Below are positions 61,277 to 64,000 of a DNA stretch of 64,000 nt, in pieces. The position numbers were made by a program, and so were the translations under genes. This DNA is from Olivibacter jilunii (GTDB lineage Bacteria > Bacteroidota > Bacteroidia > Sphingobacteriales > Sphingobacteriaceae): NCBI RefSeq assembly GCF_900607235.1, contig NZ_LR027848.1, forward strand, positions 609,241 through 673,240, read 5' to 3'. Positions within the stretch are counted from its first letter, which is position 1. Every line of letters begins with the position of its first letter. The notes beneath the pieces are model-generated. The model saw only the letters and a program-made list of their open reading frames with translations. It did not search any database and had not been told where the DNA came from.

Positions 61277-62929
61277 ATGAAAAAGACACTATTCAAGATT
61301 TATCTGCTATTAGCAATAGTTGGTTGCAGTTCTAAAAAGCAATATTATGAGGAAGCAGATATTATTATTTACGGCGGCACTTCTGCCGCCATTACTGCTG
61401 CGGTGCAAGCAAAGAAATCGGGTAAGTCGGTTATCGTTGTTTCTCCCGATACGCACTTAGGTGGCCTGTCTTCTGGCGGCCTAGGTTTTACCGACACAGG
61501 AGATAAGTCGGTTATTGGAGGCTTAGCCCGAGATTTTTATCATCGTGTTTATATGGCTTATCAGGACAGTGCTACATGGCGTTGGCAAAAGCAAGCGGAA
61601 TACGGTAATAAAGGTCAGGGAACTCCGGCAATTGACGGTAATGCCCGCACCATGTGGATTTTTGAACCACATGTAGCCGAACAAATTTTCGAAAACTACG
61701 TAAAGGAATTCGATTTGGACGTGCGTAGGGACGAATGGCTTGATCGTGAGAAAGGGGTAGCGATGGAAGACGGCAAAATAGTGTCCATTACAACACTTGC
61801 CGGCAAGACCTTTCGTGGTAAAATGTTTATTGACGCAACCTATGAAGGAGATTTAATGGCTGCTGCAGGGGTAAGCTACCACGTGGGGCGCGAAGCCAAC
61901 AGCCAATATGGCGAAAAATGGAATGGCGTACAAACAGGCGTGCTACATCATGGACATTACTTCAAGTCGAACATCAGTCCCTATAAAGTTCCAGGCGATT
62001 CAACAAGCGGCTTGCTCTTTGGTGTATCGAACGCCGATCCCGGTAAATATGGTGAAGGTGATAACAAAGTACAAGCCTATTGCTTCCGTATGTGTTTGAG
62101 TAATCATCCGGATAACCGTGTTCCTTTCCCTAAACCGGCCAATTATAATGCGGATAATTACGAGTTATTAGCACGGGTTTATGCTGCCGGCTGGCGAGAA
62201 ACATTCCAAAAATATGATCCCATACCGAACCGGAAAACCGATACCAATAATCATGGTCCTTTCAGTACCGACTTTATTGGTATGAATTACGATTATCCGG
62301 ATGCTAGTTATGAACGGCGTAAAGAGATTATCAAGGAGCATACCGATTATCAACAGGGTCTTATGTATTTCTTGGCAAACGACTCGCGCGTACCGGAAGA
62401 TGTACGTCAAGAAATGGCACAGTGGGGGCTAGCCAAAGATGAATTTAAAGACAATGGAGGCTGGCCACATCAGATTTATGTACGGGAAGCACGAAGGATG
62501 ATCGGTACCTATGTGATGACAGAGCATGATACCTTTAGTGAGCGCGAAATAAAAGATCCGGTAGGTATGGGCTCCTATGCCTTAGATTCGCATAATGTAC
62601 AACGGTATGTGAAACCGGATGGTTTTGTTCAAAATGAAGGGGATATTGGTGTATCTCCAAAAAAAGGACCTTATCAGATTGCGTATGGGGCCCTTACGCC
62701 CAAAAAAGAAGAATGTAGCAATTTACTGGTGCCGGTTTGTGTATCAAGTTCACACATCGCCTTCGGGAGTATACGCATGGAACCCGTATTTATGATTCTT
62801 GGTCAAAGCGCATCCTTGGCTGCATCTTTAGCTATTGATAAAGGGATCGATGTACAGGAAGTCGCCTATGCCGATCTGGAAAAGCAACTAAAGCAAGAAA
62901 AGCAGGTATTGGAGAAGCCGGCTAAATAA
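61277..62929 (+). CDS. FAD-dependent oxidoreductase, lipoprotein, PUL-associated
   Basis: 550 residues from the ATG at 61277; the open frame reaches back to 61169, but that part overlaps the SusD gene and lacks a signal. The N-terminus is MKKTLFKIYLLLAIVGCSSK, a lipoprotein signal. The FAD-binding domain (PF12831 type) has DIIIYGGTSAAITAAVQAKK, SPDTHLGGLSSGGLGFTDTG, MFIDATYEGDLMAAAGVSYHVGRE and YVREARRMIGTYVMTEHD, with late blocks NLLVPVCVSSSHIAFGSIRMEP and ILGQSASLAASLAIDKG. It closes the SusC/SusD unit. Members occur in polysaccharide-utilisation loci; the substrate is unknown. No glycoside hydrolase gene accompanies it. Confidence 0.9.
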   Translation: MKKTLFKIYLLLAIVGCSSKKQYYEEADIIIYGGTSAAITAAVQAKKSGKSVIVVSPDTHLGGLSSGGLGFTDTGDKSVIGGLARDFYHRVYMAYQDSATWRWQKQAEYGNKGQGTPAIDGNARTMWIFEPHVAEQIFENYVKEFDLDVRRDEWLDREKGVAMEDGKIVSITTLAGKTFRGKMFIDATYEGDLMAAAGVSYHVGREANSQYGEKWNGVQTGVLHHGHYFKSNISPYKVPGDSTSGLLFGVSNADPGKYGEGDNKVQAYCFRMCLSNHPDNRVPFPKPANYNADNYELLARVYAAGWRETFQKYDPIPNRKTDTNNHGPFSTDFIGMNYDYPDASYERRKEIIKEHTDYQQGLMYFLANDSRVPEDVRQEMAQWGLAKDEFKDNGGWPHQIYVREARRMIGTYVMTEHDTFSEREIKDPVGMGSYALDSHNVQRYVKPDGFVQNEGDIGVSPKKGPYQIAYGALTPKKEECSNLLVPVCVSSSHIAFGSIRMEPVFMILGQSASLAASLAIDKGIDVQEVAYADLEKQLKQEKQVLEKPAK

Positions 62930-62938
62930 TATAAAACG

Positions 62939-62964
62939 AAAAGTACGCATTAATGCGTACTTTT
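62939..62964 (+). terminator. terminator of the SusCD-oxidoreductase unit
   Basis: A 26-base perfect palindrome (AAAAGTACGCATT with its complement) forms a stem ending in TTTT plus a further C/T stretch, 9 bases after the oxidoreductase stop. Confidence 0.75.
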
Positions 62965-63027
62965 CATTCGTCGCATTTTACGTCGCTTTTGTCGTAATCC
63001 TTCCCCGTTTGACGGTATAAACTTTCG

Positions 63028-63035
63028 TAAGTTTG
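63028..63035 (+). promoter_or_regulatory. -7 promoter element for the DinB-family gene
   Basis: TAAGTTTG matches TAnnTTTG, with a TTG at 63009-63011 16 bases upstream. It lies 24 bases before the ATG at 63060 and contains the TTG that would otherwise be an upstream start. Confidence 0.55.
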
Positions 63036-63059
63036 TATTGGTCAGTATTGAAAATTATC

Positions 63060-63578
63060 ATGAAAAGCAAACATCAGGAACTTGAGAATCTTTTTGAACA
63101 AGTTATGGCAGAAATGCTAGAGTTATTCGACTCAATGACGGAGCAACAGATGAATCGATGCTTGGTCATCGGAAAATGGACACCTGGTCAATTGGGGCTG
63201 CATTTGTACAAATCTTATGCTTCGATCTATACGATGAAAGGGACGACCATAGAAGCGAACAGACCAATTGATTTAAACCTACCACTGATAAAGAGTGTTC
63301 TTCTGAATTTCGAGAAGCAGTATCAAGCACCGCAGGAAGTGGTGCCGTCCGCTGATCGGATCGTAAAGAAAAAACTGATGCACGGTCTTCAACAGCGCGT
63401 CGAACAACATCGCGAAGTATGGCAGCAAGAAGATGTATCACGCTTATGCACAGATTTTGCTATCCCTCAATACGGCCCATTTACACGGTTGGAATGGTTG
63501 GGTTTTAATACGTATCATACCCTGCGACACCTGCAACAACTGACAGAGCAATTAGCCTCTTCCACGCGCAGCCTATGA
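63060..63578 (+). CDS. DinB-family protein
   Basis: 172 residues from the ATG at 63060 (MKSKHQELENLFEQVMAEML). The upstream TTG at 63033 lies inside a -7 promoter box and is rejected as start. The fold is a four-helix bundle typical of DinB/YfiT: helix 1 FEQVMAEMLELFDSMTEQQM, WTPGQLGLHLYKSYASIYTM with the histidine of the metal site, and the last helix LEWLGFNTYHTLRHLQQLTEQL with two histidines. Members bind a metal ion and often act as thiol S-transferases; the substrate is unknown. The AraC-type gene follows after 32 bases and is probably co-transcribed. Confidence 0.85.
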   Translation: MKSKHQELENLFEQVMAEMLELFDSMTEQQMNRCLVIGKWTPGQLGLHLYKSYASIYTMKGTTIEANRPIDLNLPLIKSVLLNFEKQYQAPQEVVPSADRIVKKKLMHGLQQRVEQHREVWQQEDVSRLCTDFAIPQYGPFTRLEWLGFNTYHTLRHLQQLTEQLASSTRSL

Positions 63579-63610
63579 TTTAGCATTTCTTTTCTATATT
63601 CGCTTAGGTT

Positions 63611-64000
63611 ATGGATCATCAAAAACTGCGAGCACCTGAATGTATATCCTTATTTGTAAACGATATCTGGATATATAAAGAAGATACCGTCAATGGGCAA
63701 GTCAACTTACCCTTCTTTGCCGATGGTTATCCAGGGCTCCTTTTTCAACAGACAAAAGAGGGCTTACTTATTAAGCCACATGGGAAATTGATGCCCCTAT
63801 CTTTTTTGTATGGACAGACAATCCAACCGATTGAAATGCAGCTAACCGGGCCATACTTGCTTATTATATTTCGGCTTTATCCCTTTGTTTTCAAAAGTTT
63901 CTTTAATGTCGACCCGCAATCCATTAATGATGGCTGCTATGATTTAACGTCTTTTCGTGAAATAGATATGGCCTCGTTTAACGATAGATTGTTGGCTTAT
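63611..64000 (+). CDS. AraC-type regulator, N-terminal part, cut by window end
   Basis: An open frame of 130 codons from the ATG at 63611 runs to the window end. It begins MDHQKLRAPECISLFVNDIW and contains LPFFADGYPGLLFQQTKEGL, KLMPLSFLYGQTIQPIEMQL and LLIIFRLYPFVFKSFFNVD, which match the N-terminal (DUF6597-type) domain of the AraC regulator at 46809-47606. The helix-turn-helix domain would lie beyond the edge. It follows the DinB-family gene by 32 bases. Confidence 0.75.
   Translation, partial: MDHQKLRAPECISLFVNDIWIYKEDTVNGQVNLPFFADGYPGLLFQQTKEGLLIKPHGKLMPLSFLYGQTIQPIEMQLTGPYLLIIFRLYPFVFKSFFNVDPQSINDGCYDLTSFREIDMASFNDRLLAY

Overview
The window looks like a chromosomal segment of a Bacteroidota bacterium, most likely family Sphingobacteriaceae (Sphingobacterium/Pedobacter/Olivibacter relatives). 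The support is a moderate-to-low GC content, Bacteroidota-type -7 promoter boxes (TAnnTTTG) instead of sigma70 boxes, almost no Shine-Dalgarno sequences, a SusC/SusD outer-membrane pair controlled by an ECF sigma and FecR pair, and many Bacteroidota-typical families (DUF2911, GHL10, TM2, Ig-like lipoprotein). Genus is not determined.

Layout. 0-16.7 kb is core metabolism and repair: the end of a queD-like gene, folE, fabD, a very large NtrY-like sensor kinase, a coiled-coil membrane protein, a GHL10 hydrolase, TM2 and thioredoxin-like proteins, an AddA/AddB-like helicase-nuclease pair, and pdhB. 16.9-36.8 kb is housekeeping: an Lrp regulator, a probable small RNA, DUF2911, hisS, cdsA with a CPBP protease, dusB, apaG, an Uup-like ABC-F ATPase, mnmG, an Ig-like lipoprotein, a gamma-carbonic anhydrase-like protein, nadB/nadA, thiL, rmuC, a membrane zinc peptidase and ybeY. 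Two ParB-binding (parS) motifs sit just before mnmG, and a 52-bp perfect palindrome with a parS-like core sits at the thiL/rmuC junction. Between them the AT-rich nadB-nadA gap carries DnaA-box-like words, and spot counts suggest that strand composition changes around it. This makes 31.3-31.8 kb a candidate replication origin.

36.8-45.7 kb is an accessory region starting at a repeat-rich stretch and a tRNA-Pro gene. It holds an ATGA-coupled pair (unknown cytosolic protein plus four-helix membrane protein), an HExxH protein, an unknown single-membrane-segment protein, and a three-gene operon of two tandem-repeat proteins plus a duplicated nucleotidyltransferase-like/HEPN protein, divergent from an Xre regulator. 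No integrase, transposase or att duplication was seen. These are the best candidates for undescribed defence or toxin-type systems.

45.7-53.9 kb returns to single genes: a nitrilase-family amidase, an AraC regulator, an esterase, a GNAT enzyme, a secreted LamG-like protein, DUF4180 and a siderophore-interacting flavoprotein. 54.3-62.9 kb is a polysaccharide-utilisation-locus-like unit: ECF sigma factor, FecR anti-sigma factor, SusC (with an STN signalling domain), SusD and a lipoprotein FAD-dependent oxidoreductase, closed by a terminator. The window ends with a DinB-family protein and the N-terminal part of another AraC-type regulator. All assignments come from reading the sequence; no database search was run.
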